A stretch of DNA of 64,000 bases from JBDHHQ01 sp039586035 (GTDB lineage Bacteria; Gemmatimonadota; Gemmatimonadetes; Longimicrobiales; Gaopeijiaceae): contig JBDHLD010000003.1 in the NCBI GenBank assembly GCA_039586035.1, positions 1-64,000 of the forward strand. Direction: 5' to 3'. The stretch's first letter is position 1. Each line of letters starts with the position of its first letter. The notes under the pieces were generated by a model that saw only the letters and a list, made by a program, of their open reading frames with translations, ran no database searches and was not told where the DNA came from. Shown here one piece after another: positions 16,920 to 26,616 of this stretch. A program made the translations under genes and the position numbers.

Positions 16920-19775
16920 ATGATTGATCGACCCGAACCGCCTGTAGACACGGGGCTGCCCCCGGATCTGGCCGAGCTCGACCGCGAGCTCGCCGGTATC
17001 CGGATCGAGGAGCGCGCTTCGTTCGGGGTGGAGCTCGCGTCCGAGCTCGTCGCCGAGCGGGCCCGGCTCGAGGCGCGTCGACCCGGCGGAGGGGCTACGC
17101 GTAGGCTCGTTGCCGCGGGGCTCGCGGCGCTCCTCCTGGGTACCTTGGCCGTGCCCCCGGCCAGGGGCGCGCTCACTCGCTTTCTCACCCGGGTTCAGGT
17201 GGAGGCCACCGAGGCCCTACGACTCTCTCCGGACGCGCTGCCGGTACCCGAGATCGAGATGGAGGAGCCGGTGCTCGGTTCCCCCGAGCGCTTCTCCGAC
17301 ACGAACGCCGTCGTGCAGCCTCCTCCGCGCCTGGTACGCCTCGGCGTGGAGCCCGGCGCTTCCACCGCGGCGGCCATCACGTTTCCCGAGCTGCAGAATC
17401 GAGCCAGGGTCGAGGAGTTGGTAGAGAGCCTTTACCCAGCTGAGTTGCAGGCCGACGGAATCGGTGGTGTAGTCCGGCTGCTCCTGTGGGTCGACTCGGC
17501 AGGTCGAGTGGAGGAGACGCGCATCGGCGACTCCTCCGGTGTCGCCGCCCTGGACCGGGCAGCCGTCGCTACCGCTCCCTATCTGGAGTTCGAGCCCGCC
17601 CGCCGATTCGGCCGGCCGGTCGGCAGCTGGCTCCAGTTCGACGTACGCTTCGAGGCCTCCTTGCCCGGCGACGATGCCCGCTTGCCTGCCGTGACGCCGG
17701 TGGACCAGCCAGCGGCTCCCAGCGTTCGGGAGTTGGACGTCATCCCAGAGTGGTTGACGGCCGGAGCGAGTGGAGCGGCGCTGGCGGAGGAGATGGCCCA
17801 GGTGGATCTCTTGAGGGAGGCCATGGGCGACGACCGAGCCGTGGAGGAACGCTGGGGCTCGCTGGAAGGCTTGCTCAGCGGGGAGGCGCCCGAGTCGGAG
17901 ATGCCGCTGACATGGCGCCATGAGGCGGCAGAAGCTCTCGACGACGCCATCCGCCGGGATCCCGACAATCCGGCGCCCTTCCTGGCCCTGGGCAGAATCC
18001 GCCGCCGGCAAGGCCTCCGAGTCGACGCCCGCCGTCTCTTCGAGCGCGGTATCGACAGAGCAGAGAACAGTGGCGTGCCGGTGCCGCCCAGCGTGGTGGC
18101 CGACCTGTATTTCGAGCACGGTCAGATCCTCGCCGAGGAGTGGCTTCCCTGGATGAATCTGGGGCAGATCCATCGCATGGCGGTGGGTGCGGGCCGATGC
18201 GAGAAGGCGTCAGCGAGTGAGCCGGGAGGGACCTATGCGAGCGCCGGCGTGCTGATCGCTTGGAACTACCTATGTCCGTCCCAGTTCGACGCCCTCCTGC
18301 AGGATCGTCTGGAGGATCTCGAGGCACTCAAACACGCGGTCAGGGATGAGATGATCCGCTCATACCTGGCGGCCGTGGAGCTCAATCCAGGCCACCTGGA
18401 GGCGAACGTAGAGCTTCTGCTGGACATGGTCGACGTCGGCGCCTTCGAGGAGGCGCTGGACGGTGCCCAGCGCTTTGCTCTGGCATCCGGCGGCGATCCC
18501 AACGCGCTGCTCCTCACCGGCCTGGCGCTCCATCGCCTCGGGCGGTCCGGTGAAGCGGAGACCCAATTCAGCTTGGCGCTCCAGCGGCTGTCCGGCGAAG
18601 AGGTAGGGGCGCTCCGTGACATTGCGCCGCTCCTCGGGCGAGCCGGTCGGGGAGCGTCGGGCCCCATGGCCGCCGTGGGTCGTGCGGAGATGGAGCGGCG
18701 GTTCTGGGCGCCGCTGGATCCACTTCTCGCTACGCCCGTGAACGAGCGAGAGATCGAGCACCTGGCTCGGGCCACCTACGCCTACCTCCGCCTCGGCGGC
18801 CCTGCGACGGACGCGGGACGGGTGTTCATTCGCTACGGACGACCCGATCGGATCCGGACGTTCCGAAACGGAGCGGGCCTGCGCACCGTGTTCTGGGATT
18901 ATGGACCCGGTCCGGACGTCACCTTCCTACGGCCGGCGGCTTCGTGGAGCCTCGAGCTCACGCCCGAGGGCCGCGCCTACGTCGAAGAGCTGATGGACGT
19001 CTTCCCTCACCGGTACGACACCGGAAGAGGTCGGACGCTGCCCGTCGTGAGTCAGCTGGCTCGATTCCGTGACGACGAGCGTGGGTCCGTCGAGGTCGAG
19101 CTCCATGCCCGGATCCCGGGTGAGCTCGCTACTGGCGCTCGAGACAGCCTCGAGATTGGCCTGTACCTGACCGGGCCTGCCGGAGAACGGTGGGTCGTCA
19201 CGCGTCGTCGCCTGCCGGCGGAGCCCGCGGCGATCCATCTGTCGGCTGTCCCCACTGCGACGTCGGATCGGTTGGTCCTCGAGGTGTTCCATCCGAAATC
19301 GAACCGGGCGGCGCGGCTGGAGATGCCGGTCTCGCGCGACGTTGACGCCGCCGGGACCCCCGCGATCTCGGATCTCTTGCTCGTCGAGCCCGTGTCCCCC
19401 TTCTCACCGGCCGACGCGAGTCGCTCTTCCTCCATGATCGAGGCGACGACGAGCCCCGATATCTCCCAGGGAGAGTTGGGTGGCATCGTTTTCGAGCTTT
19501 ACGGCCTGACCAACGACGAGGCCACCTACCGTCTCTCGGCCGAGGCCGAGAGCCTGGAGTCCGGGACGCTGCAGACCGTTCCCCTGAAGCCCGCCGGCGA
19601 GCTCGAGTTCCGCGAGGAGTGGCGGCGCGTGCGCCGAAACGGCGCTGTCATGTCGGAGTACGCCACCGCGGATCTCTCGGGCCTCGACCGAGGATCCTAC
19701 CTTCTCCGGGTCAGGGCCGCTCTCGGTGGCGCCGGGGTGCTCCTGGAGACGTCGAGAGCGATCGACGTCCGCTGA
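16920..19775 (+). CDS. Membrane-anchored TonB_C / TPR / GWxTD-type protein, 951 aa
   Basis: A composite protein. Residues 1-60 are a charged, probably cytoplasmic segment; 62-80 (LVAAGLAALLLGTLAVPP) form one membrane helix. About 163-246 match a TonB C-terminal domain: LYPAELQADGIGGVVRLLLW, SSGVAALDRAAVATA and the F-E-P-A end. Residues about 330-600 are helical repeats of TPR character (LALGRIRRRQGLRVDARRLF; LLTGLALHRLGRSGEAETQF). Around 620-760 comes a GWxTD-type module, LGGPATDAGRVFIRYGRPDR, with the tryptophan of the name-giving motif replaced. The remainder is a beta-rich tail. The protein should lie mostly in the periplasm. It follows the sigma factor gene by 12 bases, so the short cytoplasmic tail could act as an anti-sigma element, an inference from position and topology only. 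Confidence 0.8.
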   Translation: MIDRPEPPVDTGLPPDLAELDRELAGIRIEERASFGVELASELVAERARLEARRPGGGATRRLVAAGLAALLLGTLAVPPARGALTRFLTRVQVEATEALRLSPDALPVPEIEMEEPVLGSPERFSDTNAVVQPPPRLVRLGVEPGASTAAAITFPELQNRARVEELVESLYPAELQADGIGGVVRLLLWVDSAGRVEETRIGDSSGVAALDRAAVATAPYLEFEPARRFGRPVGSWLQFDVRFEASLPGDDARLPAVTPVDQPAAPSVRELDVIPEWLTAGASGAALAEEMAQVDLLREAMGDDRAVEERWGSLEGLLSGEAPESEMPLTWRHEAAEALDDAIRRDPDNPAPFLALGRIRRRQGLRVDARRLFERGIDRAENSGVPVPPSVVADLYFEHGQILAEEWLPWMNLGQIHRMAVGAGRCEKASASEPGGTYASAGVLIAWNYLCPSQFDALLQDRLEDLEALKHAVRDEMIRSYLAAVELNPGHLEANVELLLDMVDVGAFEEALDGAQRFALASGGDPNALLLTGLALHRLGRSGEAETQFSLALQRLSGEEVGALRDIAPLLGRAGRGASGPMAAVGRAEMERRFWAPLDPLLATPVNEREIEHLARATYAYLRLGGPATDAGRVFIRYGRPDRIRTFRNGAGLRTVFWDYGPGPDVTFLRPAASWSLELTPEGRAYVEELMDVFPHRYDTGRGRTLPVVSQLARFRDDERGSVEVELHARIPGELATGARDSLEIGLYLTGPAGERWVVTRRRLPAEPAAIHLSAVPTATSDRLVLEVFHPKSNRAARLEMPVSRDVDAAGTPAISDLLLVEPVSPFSPADASRSSSMIEATTSPDISQGELGGIVFELYGLTNDEATYRLSAEAESLESGTLQTVPLKPAGELEFREEWRRVRRNGAVMSEYATADLSGLDRGSYLLRVRAALGGAGVLLETSRAIDVR

Positions 19776-19800
19776 GGCAGTCCCGGCACGGGGGCGTTCA

Positions 19801-19829
19801 TTGTGGCCCCGCGGAGGCCTCCGTATTAT
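19801..19829 (+). promoter_or_regulatory. Promoter upstream of pgk
   Basis: TTGTGG (19801-19806) and TATTAT (19824-19829) are separated by 17 bases. The -10 matches consensus at 5 of 6 positions. Predicted transcription start is near 19836, giving an 80-base leader before the pgk ATG. It would free pgk-tpiA from the upstream sigma locus. Confidence 0.5.
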
Positions 19830-19916
19830 GCGCCCCGCCATGAGCACGCCTTCCGCCTGAAGCAAGGCTGGCGGCACCGTGTCTTCCCCAAGAGCGCACA
19901 GACCCGTTTCCAACGA

Positions 19917-21133
<1,217 letters not shown>

Positions 21134-21137
<4 letters not shown>

Positions 21138-21883
21138 GACCGGTGATCGCTGGCAACTGGAAGATGCACAAGGGGCCGACGGAAACCCGTTCGTTCTTCG
21201 AGAGCTTCGCGCCTCACGCCGCCCCGGACGACGTCACCATCCTGTTCTTCCCCCCGGCGGCCTCCCTCAGCGCGGCCGCGGACTGTCTGGCCGGCCGCCC
21301 CGGAATGGGGCTTGGTGTACAGAACATCCACTGGGAGGAGAAGGGGGCCTTCACGGGAGAGACGTCCGCGACCATGGCCGCCGACGCCGGCGCCACGCAC
21401 GTGCTGGTGGGCCACTCCGAGCGCCGCCACGTGTTTGGCGAGACCAACGAGGACACGGCCCGCAAGATCCAGCGCGCGCTGGACACGGGGCTGGTCCCCG
21501 TCCTTTGCGTGGGCGAAACGCTCGCCGAGCGACGGGAGGGACGCCTGGAAGAGGTGATCCTCAGCCAGCTCGAAGCTGGTGTGGCGCCGGTGGCCAGCTC
21601 TGCGGAGGCGCCTCTCCTGGTGGCCTACGAGCCCGTCTGGGCCATCGGCACTGGCGAAACGGCCACGCCCGGCGATGCGTCCCACGCGCACGGGCTCCTC
21701 GTGGCCCGGCTCGCAGAGCTCCTGGGCCCCCTCCGCGGTGGCGAGGTCCCCGTCCTCTATGGGGGCAGCGTGAAGCCCGACAATGCCGCCGAGCTCCTGT
21801 CCGCGCCCGGAGTGAACGGGGTACTCGTCGGTGGCGCGAGCCTCGATCCAGAGTCGTTCGCGCGGATCGTGGAGGCTGTCTGA
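21134..21883 (+). CDS. tpiA: Triose-phosphate isomerase, 249 aa
   Basis: Interconverts dihydroxyacetone phosphate and G3P. Begins MRPVIAGNWKMHKG with the N-x-K catalytic lysine pair. VLVGHSERRHVFGETNED contains the electrophilic His, VAYEPVWAIGTGETATP contains the catalytic Glu and flexible loop 6, and LYGGSVKPDNAAELLS and GVLVGGASLD complete the phosphate site. Start overlaps pgk by 4 bases, so both are translated from one message. Normal family length. Confidence 0.97.
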
Positions 21884-21898
21884 GAAGCTCCGGGCGGG

Positions 21899-21927
21899 TT
21901 GACACGGACCCAGCGCGAGATGACGTT
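21899..21927 (+). promoter_or_regulatory. Possible promoter upstream of secG
   Basis: Perfect -35 TTGACA (21899-21904) with GACGTT (21922-21927) 17 bases on. The -10 is poor by the classical consensus, but close to the TACNNT form seen at other promoters of this window. It lies in the 79-base gap between tpiA and secG. Confidence 0.4.
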
Positions 21928-21962
21928 TATCCGCTGTCATTCCAACGCTCGAAGAGCTGGCT

Positions 21963-22331
21963 ATGTACGGATTCTTGCTGACCCTGCTCGTCCTCGACGG
22001 ACTCTTCCTGATGACCGTCGTGCTGCTCCAGTCCGGAAAGGGCGGTGGCCTCGCCGCGCTGGGCGGAGGCGCAGCCGCCACCGATGGCATCCTGGGCGGG
22101 CGTCAGGCTACGACGGTGCTCACCCGGGCGACCTGGGTCTCCGGGACTGTCTTCATGGTTCTCGCGCTGGTCCTCTCCATCCTCTCGTCCCGAAGCGCCC
22201 AGCCGGAGTCGATTCTCCGCGTGGACACGCCGGCTCCCGCCACCGCGCCCGAGCCCGTGCTGCCTGGGCTCGAGGGGGTTGGGGAAGGGGAACCGATCCC
22301 GCCTCCCGGTGAGAGCAACGACGGCAACTAG
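21963..22331 (+). CDS. secG: Preprotein translocase subunit SecG, 122 aa
   Basis: Accessory inner-membrane subunit of SecYEG. Two hydrophobic helices (about 3-21 and 55-74) flank the conserved cytoplasmic loop VVLLQSGKGGGLAALGGGAA, the diagnostic SecG signature. The C-terminal 45 residues are a Pro/Glu-rich tail longer than in E. coli. The common tpiA-secG neighbourhood is kept. The TAG stop lies inside a CTAGTGTGG motif described separately. Confidence 0.92.
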   Translation: MYGFLLTLLVLDGLFLMTVVLLQSGKGGGLAALGGGAAATDGILGGRQATTVLTRATWVSGTVFMVLALVLSILSSRSAQPESILRVDTPAPATAPEPVLPGLEGVGEGEPIPPPGESNDGN

Positions 22332-22347
22332 TGTGGCACCGCACTAG
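22328..22347. repeat. Short inverted repeat CTAGTG...CACTAG across the secG stop codon
   Basis: CTAGTG (22328-22333) and CACTAG (22342-22347) are inverted around an 8-base spacer. The first nine bases, CTAGTGTGG, are identical to the left end of the 168-bp palindromic repeat at 59454, which likewise supplies a TAG stop codon. It could be a remnant or footprint of the same element, or a chance match. Confidence 0.3.
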
Positions 22348-22359
22348 ACTCGCGTCCCC

Positions 22360-23409
22360 GTGAGCCAAGAGGCGCTGGTCTCGGACCTGACGACGGGCGA
22401 CCTTCTGAAGCTCTTCTACGGCATGGTGTTGGCTCGAGCCGCCGAAGAGCGCCTCGAGGTCCTTTTCAAGCAAGGATTGGTCGGCGGGGGCGTCTACCGC
22501 AGCCTCGGTCAGGAGGCAGGATGCGTTGGGGCCGCGTACGCGCTGCGACGGCGCACGGACGGCACCGGCGACGTGCTGGGCCAGACCGTCCGGGCTACCG
22601 GGGCGGTCTTCCTGTTCCACGGCACGCCCCTCGAGTATTTCCGCCAATACCTGGCCCGGGGCACCAGCCCCACCCGAGGGAAAGAGGCCAACGTCCATTG
22701 GACGGACTTCCAACGCGGCCTACTCGGTCCGGTCTCTCCTCTCGGAACGATGGTGGAGATCATGGCTGGGATCACCCTCTCCTTCCGCCTGCGCGGCGAG
22801 GACAGGGTCGGCATGGTCTTCTACGGCGACGGTGCGTCGTCGACCGGTGCCTGGCATGAGGGTCTGAACTTCGCTGCCGCCCAACGCTGTCCCATGATCC
22901 TCATGGTCGAGGCCAATCAGTGGGCCTTCTCGACCCCGACGAGGAAGCAGACGCGACTCGAGAGCTTTGCCGAGAAGGCCCCCGGATACGGGATTGCCGC
23001 CGAATCGGTGGACGGCACGGACGTCATAGCGGTCTACGAGGCCGTGGGGCGGGCCGCGGCTCGTGCCCGGTCGGGCGAGGGGACGACCCTCGTCGAGCTA
23101 CGCTACTTCCGGCGCAGGGGGCACGCGCAGCACGACCCGCAGGACTACGTCCCGCCGGAGGAGATCCGGGCGTGGGAAGGGCGGGACCCGATCATGCAGT
23201 TTCACAAGCGACTCCTCGACGAGGGATGGGCCCGGAGCGGACAGCTCGACGGTCTGGCCGAGCGGGCGATCGACGTGGCTCGCGAAGCAGCGAACCAAGC
23301 TGTCGAGGAACCCCTGCCGGACGGCGTCACGGCCCTCGAGCAGGTCTACACCGATCTCTCCATTCCCCCGCCGTGGACGCGACAACCGCCGGTGTCGGCG
23401 GACCCGTAG
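22360..23409 (+). CDS. pdhA: 2-oxoacid (probably pyruvate) dehydrogenase E1 component, alpha subunit
   Basis: Thiamine-diphosphate-dependent decarboxylase subunit of the acetyl-CoA-forming complex; branched-chain 2-oxoacid or acetoin substrates cannot be excluded. The TPP-binding signature is YGDGASSTGAWHEGLNFAAA with the closing EANQWAFSTP. YRSLGQEAGCVGAAYALR and ARGTSPTRGKEANVHWTDF correspond to substrate-channel segments, and VELRYFRRRGHAQHDPQDYV to the phosphorylation-loop region of eukaryotic homologues. The GTG start at 22360 lies 28 bases after secG. Followed after 25 bases by the beta subunit gene and then E2, so the three likely form an operon. Confidence 0.92.
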   Translation: MSQEALVSDLTTGDLLKLFYGMVLARAAEERLEVLFKQGLVGGGVYRSLGQEAGCVGAAYALRRRTDGTGDVLGQTVRATGAVFLFHGTPLEYFRQYLARGTSPTRGKEANVHWTDFQRGLLGPVSPLGTMVEIMAGITLSFRLRGEDRVGMVFYGDGASSTGAWHEGLNFAAAQRCPMILMVEANQWAFSTPTRKQTRLESFAEKAPGYGIAAESVDGTDVIAVYEAVGRAAARARSGEGTTLVELRYFRRRGHAQHDPQDYVPPEEIRAWEGRDPIMQFHKRLLDEGWARSGQLDGLAERAIDVAREAANQAVEEPLPDGVTALEQVYTDLSIPPPWTRQPPVSADP

Positions 23410-23434
23410 CGTTCGCAGCTCCAACGGAGGAGCG

Positions 23435-24460
23435 TTGTCCGATTTGAGCCCGGAACACCTGACCAAGACACGGCGGCGCGAGGAAGTCACGCTGCTGGAA
23501 GCCATCAGCGAAGCCCTTTTCGAGGAGATGGAGCGTGACGAGCGCGTATTCCTCATGGGCGAGGACATCGGCGCGTACGGGGGGGCCTTCAAGGTGACGC
23601 GTGGATTCCTGGACCACTTCGGCGCGAGACGGGTCATCGACACGCCGATTTCGGAGGGCGGTTTCACGGGCGCGGCGGCGGGTGCGGCTCACATGGGCCT
23701 GCGTCCCGTCGTGGAGATGCAGTTCATGGACTTCATCTCGCCTGCCTACGACGTCCTGACCAACTACATCGCTACGTCGCTCTATCGGGGCAGCGGGCCC
23801 ATGCCGCTCGTGGTTCGGGGCCCCGTGGGCGGGGGCAATCGAGGCGGCCCGTTCCACTCCCAGAACGTGGAGATGGCCTTCTTCCATACCCCGGGACTGA
23901 AGATCGTCTATCCAAGCACGGCCCGTGACGCCAAGGGGCTGCTGAAAGCAGCGATCCGGGATGACAACCCCATCATCTTCGAGGAACACAAGGGGCTCTA
24001 CCGTGCTCCTTTCCTCCGCGAGGTGTTGCCCGACGAGGACTACGTGATCCCACTGGGCAAGGCGCGGACGGTCCGGGATGGAAATGACCTTACGGTAATT
24101 ACATACGGCATGATGGTTCATCGGTCGCTTGAAGCGGCGACCACCCTCGCTCGGGACGACGGCGTGGAGCTGGAGGTCATCGATCTCCGGACGCTCCTGC
24201 CCATGGACGACGATGCCGTGGTGGACAGCGTGAAACGGACGGGTAAGCTCCTGGTGGTCCACGAGGACACCCGGACCGGAGGGATTGCGGGTGAGATCGC
24301 CATGCGGGTCAACGAGAAGGCGTTCGAGTGGCTCGACGGACCCATCCTCCGGGTGACGTCCATCGATGCGCCCGTACCGTATTCCGGCTCGTTGGAGGAC
24401 TACTTCCTGCCTGGGGTCGACGACATCGTGACAGCGGCCCGGTACCTTGCGGCGTATTGA
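23435..24460 (+). CDS. pdhB: 2-oxoacid (probably pyruvate) dehydrogenase E1 component, beta subunit
   Basis: Forms the alpha2beta2 E1 heterotetramer with the preceding product. Visible motifs: EVTLLEAISEALFEEMERDE, VFLMGEDIGAYGGAFKVTRG (cofactor-activating Glu), DTPISEGGFTGAAAGAA, VEMQFMDFISPAYD, the LVVRGPVGGGNRGGPFHSQN loop with the active-site His, and EVIDLRTLLPMDDDAVVDSV in the C-terminal transketolase fold. The start is a TTG at 23435 preceded by GGAGGAG. The first ATG (residue 32) would delete a conserved helix, so TTG is favoured; another TTG 9 bases later is possible. Length 341 residues, normal. Confidence 0.93.
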   Translation: MSDLSPEHLTKTRRREEVTLLEAISEALFEEMERDERVFLMGEDIGAYGGAFKVTRGFLDHFGARRVIDTPISEGGFTGAAAGAAHMGLRPVVEMQFMDFISPAYDVLTNYIATSLYRGSGPMPLVVRGPVGGGNRGGPFHSQNVEMAFFHTPGLKIVYPSTARDAKGLLKAAIRDDNPIIFEEHKGLYRAPFLREVLPDEDYVIPLGKARTVRDGNDLTVITYGMMVHRSLEAATTLARDDGVELEVIDLRTLLPMDDDAVVDSVKRTGKLLVVHEDTRTGGIAGEIAMRVNEKAFEWLDGPILRVTSIDAPVPYSGSLEDYFLPGVDDIVTAARYLAAY

Positions 24461-24576
24461 GCTTTATCTAAACTGAGTGGGCTGTCGGTGGGCCGTGCGC
24501 CTGTGCCTCGGCAACCGGCTCAGGCGTGCCGCCGACGGCGACGATTCTCTACTGGAACAAGACTGGAGTTACGAGC

Positions 24577-26106
24577 GTGGCTCGGATCGAAGTCCCGATG
24601 CCCCAGATGGGTGAGTCCATCGCCGAGGGCACCGTTTCGAAGTGGTTGAAGCAGGTCGGAGACGCCGTCGATCGCGACGAGCCCATCCTCGAGATCTCCA
24701 CCGACAAGGTGGATGCGGAGATCCCCTCCCCGTCGGCTGGGGTCCTGGTGGAAATCGTTGTCGCCGAGGGCGAGACGGTGGAAGTCGGCACTGTGGTGGC
24801 GTACGTGGACAACGAGGCCGTCGCAGGCGCCGTCGCGGAGACGCCTCCGCCCGCTGCCGCGCCACCGGCCGCTGAGGCCCCCGTTTCCGACGAGGCGCCG
24901 CCCCCCGCGCCGGAGCCACCGGCCTCGGTGGCATCCACACCCGGAGCGCCGGCTCCGACCGCCGGCGACGCCCCGGTGGCGGCAGCCCACCCAGCCGGCG
25001 CCCCGGCCCCCGCAGCCGGAGCCCCGGCCCCCGCAGCGGCGAGCGCCCCGGCCGCCGACGAGGTCGACACCGCCGAGCAGCGCCTTCGCACGCGGTCGAC
25101 CCCCGTGGTCCGGCGGATCGCGGAGGAGCACGGCGTGGCCCTCACGGCCGTCGAGGGTACCGGTCACGCCGGCCGAGTGACCAAGCAGGACATCCTGGAC
25201 TACATCGAGAGCGGGGCCGCCCAGGCCCAGCCCCCCGCGGCCGACGTGGCCCCGGGTACGCAAGCCGCGGCCCCGGAGGTCAGCCAGCCCGTTCCTGCGG
25301 CGCCCAAACCGCCCGCCCCGGCCGCCGCGGCGACCGCGCCGCCGTCGGAGTTCTGGAAGGTCTTCTACGGGCAGGTGCAGCACCCGGAGTTCCCGGTGCG
25401 CGAGAGCGATACGGTGGAAACGATGGACAAGATCCGTCGGCTCACCGCGGAGCACATGGTGGTGGCCAAACGCGTGGCGCCCCACGTCCACTCCTTCATC
25501 GAGATCGACTTCTCGCGCATCGACCAGATCCGCAGGGAGAACAAAGCCCGGTGGGCGGAGCAGGGGGCGCGCGTGAGCTTCACCGCGTTCGTGGCGTGGG
25601 CCTGCTCCCGGGCGCTGCGCGAGTTCCCGATGGTGAACGCCACGATCTCTGGAAACAACATGATCTACCGCGGCAACGTGAACCTCGGTATGGCGGTAGA
25701 CCTCAATCCTGGCCTCATCGTTCCGGTCATTCACGACGCGGACGATCTGAGCCTCGTAGGCGTGGGGAAGAAGATCATCGATCTGGCCGAGCGGGCACGC
25801 AGCCGCAAGCTGAGCCCCGCCGAGATCCAGGGTGCCACCTTCTCGATCACCAACCCCGGCGTGCTGGGCACCCTGGTGGGTCTTCCCGTGATCCCCAAGG
25901 GAACCGCCGCCATCCTGGGCACCGGAGCCATCGAGAAGCGCGTGGTCGTGCTCGAGGATCCCCTCACCGGGGCAGATTCAATCTCGATCCGCAAGCGGGC
26001 CCTGTTCTCTCTGGGTTACGATCACCGTATCGTGGATGGAGCGGACGCCGCGCGCTTCCTTTCGCGGCTCAAGGAGATGCTCGAGGACTTCCCCGAGGAT
26101 GCCTAG
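24577..26106 (+). CDS. pdhC: Dihydrolipoamide acyltransferase (E2) of a 2-oxoacid dehydrogenase complex, 509 aa
   Basis: Core of the complex, moving the acyl group from E1 to CoA. One lipoyl domain (1-78) with lipoylated Lys44 in EISTDKVDAEI. An Ala/Pro-rich swinging arm follows (about 85-165), containing tandem GAPAPAA-type repeats. The E1/E3-binding domain sits about 172-207 (TPVVRRIAEEHGVALTAVEG, GRVTKQDILDYI), then a second Ala/Pro linker. The catalytic domain runs from about 270, with GVSFTAF-like helices, NLGMAVDLNPGLIVPVI, FSITNPGVLGTLVG and DHRIVDG near 482-488 carrying His and Asp. GTG 24577 (GGAG 9 bases upstream) is chosen over the upstream frame. No E3 dihydrolipoamide dehydrogenase gene is present in the window. 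Confidence 0.94.
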   Translation: MARIEVPMPQMGESIAEGTVSKWLKQVGDAVDRDEPILEISTDKVDAEIPSPSAGVLVEIVVAEGETVEVGTVVAYVDNEAVAGAVAETPPPAAAPPAAEAPVSDEAPPPAPEPPASVASTPGAPAPTAGDAPVAAAHPAGAPAPAAGAPAPAAASAPAADEVDTAEQRLRTRSTPVVRRIAEEHGVALTAVEGTGHAGRVTKQDILDYIESGAAQAQPPAADVAPGTQAAAPEVSQPVPAAPKPPAPAAAATAPPSEFWKVFYGQVQHPEFPVRESDTVETMDKIRRLTAEHMVVAKRVAPHVHSFIEIDFSRIDQIRRENKARWAEQGARVSFTAFVAWACSRALREFPMVNATISGNNMIYRGNVNLGMAVDLNPGLIVPVIHDADDLSLVGVGKKIIDLAERARSRKLSPAEIQGATFSITNPGVLGTLVGLPVIPKGTAAILGTGAIEKRVVVLEDPLTGADSISIRKRALFSLGYDHRIVDGADAARFLSRLKEMLEDFPEDA

Positions 26107-26144
26107 GGGTTTCGGCCAGACCCGCGGCCGCAAGCTCGACGGGT

Positions 26145-26161
26145 CGGAGCCCACGGCTCCG
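26145..26161 (+). terminator. Candidate terminator hairpins downstream of the E2 gene
   Basis: CGGAGCC / GGCTCCG form a 7-bp stem with a 3-base loop about 40 bases after the stop codon; a second short hairpin (CCGCA/TGCGG) follows at 26202-26215. Neither has a T-tract. Placed where the E1-E2 operon should end. Confidence 0.35.
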
Positions 26162-26582
26162 GCCCGCTTCTCGTAGAGGCATCCGGCGCGGTTCCGGCCA
26201 ACCGCACTTGTGCGGCCCTCAACCGCCTCGTCGATCACGCTCGGCCGGCTGGCGCGTCACGCCTTCACGGTCGGAGCGATCGGGGCCAGGCCGACTCCCG
26301 GCGCCCCGAGCCGCCGGCCTCCCTGATTCGACCGCCGGAGTGTTGCCCAGCCAACAAAAGCCGTGGAAGATGATAGGTCGAGGCCTCACCGGGTCTCGTG
26401 TGGGTTTTCGAAATCATCTCCATTCCATCCCATTGTGGGAGGACGCGTTCGTCGGGCAAAACGATCTGTTTACACGGAAAGCGTGGGCAGGCGGGAGGCT
26501 CGGCACGCGAGACCGTAACAATCTATTCCGTAACCGGTTACGGCATTACTCCCGAAACCGGAGGGGGCCTCGAAACAAATCC
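26162..26582. other. Gene-free region upstream of the RNA candidate
   Basis: No open frame here shows coding character. From about 26340 the base composition becomes visibly richer in A and T (for example CCAACAAAAGCC, GTTTACACGGAAAG, CGTAACAATCTATTCCG), unlike the coding sequence around it. It holds the 16-bp perfect palindrome at 26528 and leads into the promoter at 26583. It may be a regulatory region for the RNA downstream. Confidence 0.45.
26528..26543. promoter_or_regulatory. Perfect 16-bp palindrome, possible operator
   Basis: CCGTAACCGGTTACGG reads the same on both strands. It lies 39 bases upstream of the -35 of the promoter at 26583, in an AT-richer stretch with no genes. The size and symmetry suit a dimeric helix-turn-helix regulator acting from an upstream position. 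No copy was noticed elsewhere in the window. Confidence 0.45.
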
Positions 26583-26610
26583 TTGACCTGATGACCCCCC
26601 CGCGTGCATT
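26583..26610 (+). promoter_or_regulatory. Promoter for the RNA candidate
   Basis: TTGACC (26583-26588), a 16-base spacer and TGCATT (26605-26610). The -10 resembles the TACATT seen before carA and dcd. Predicted start near 26617. Confidence 0.5.
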
Positions 26611-26616
26611 GTGGTC

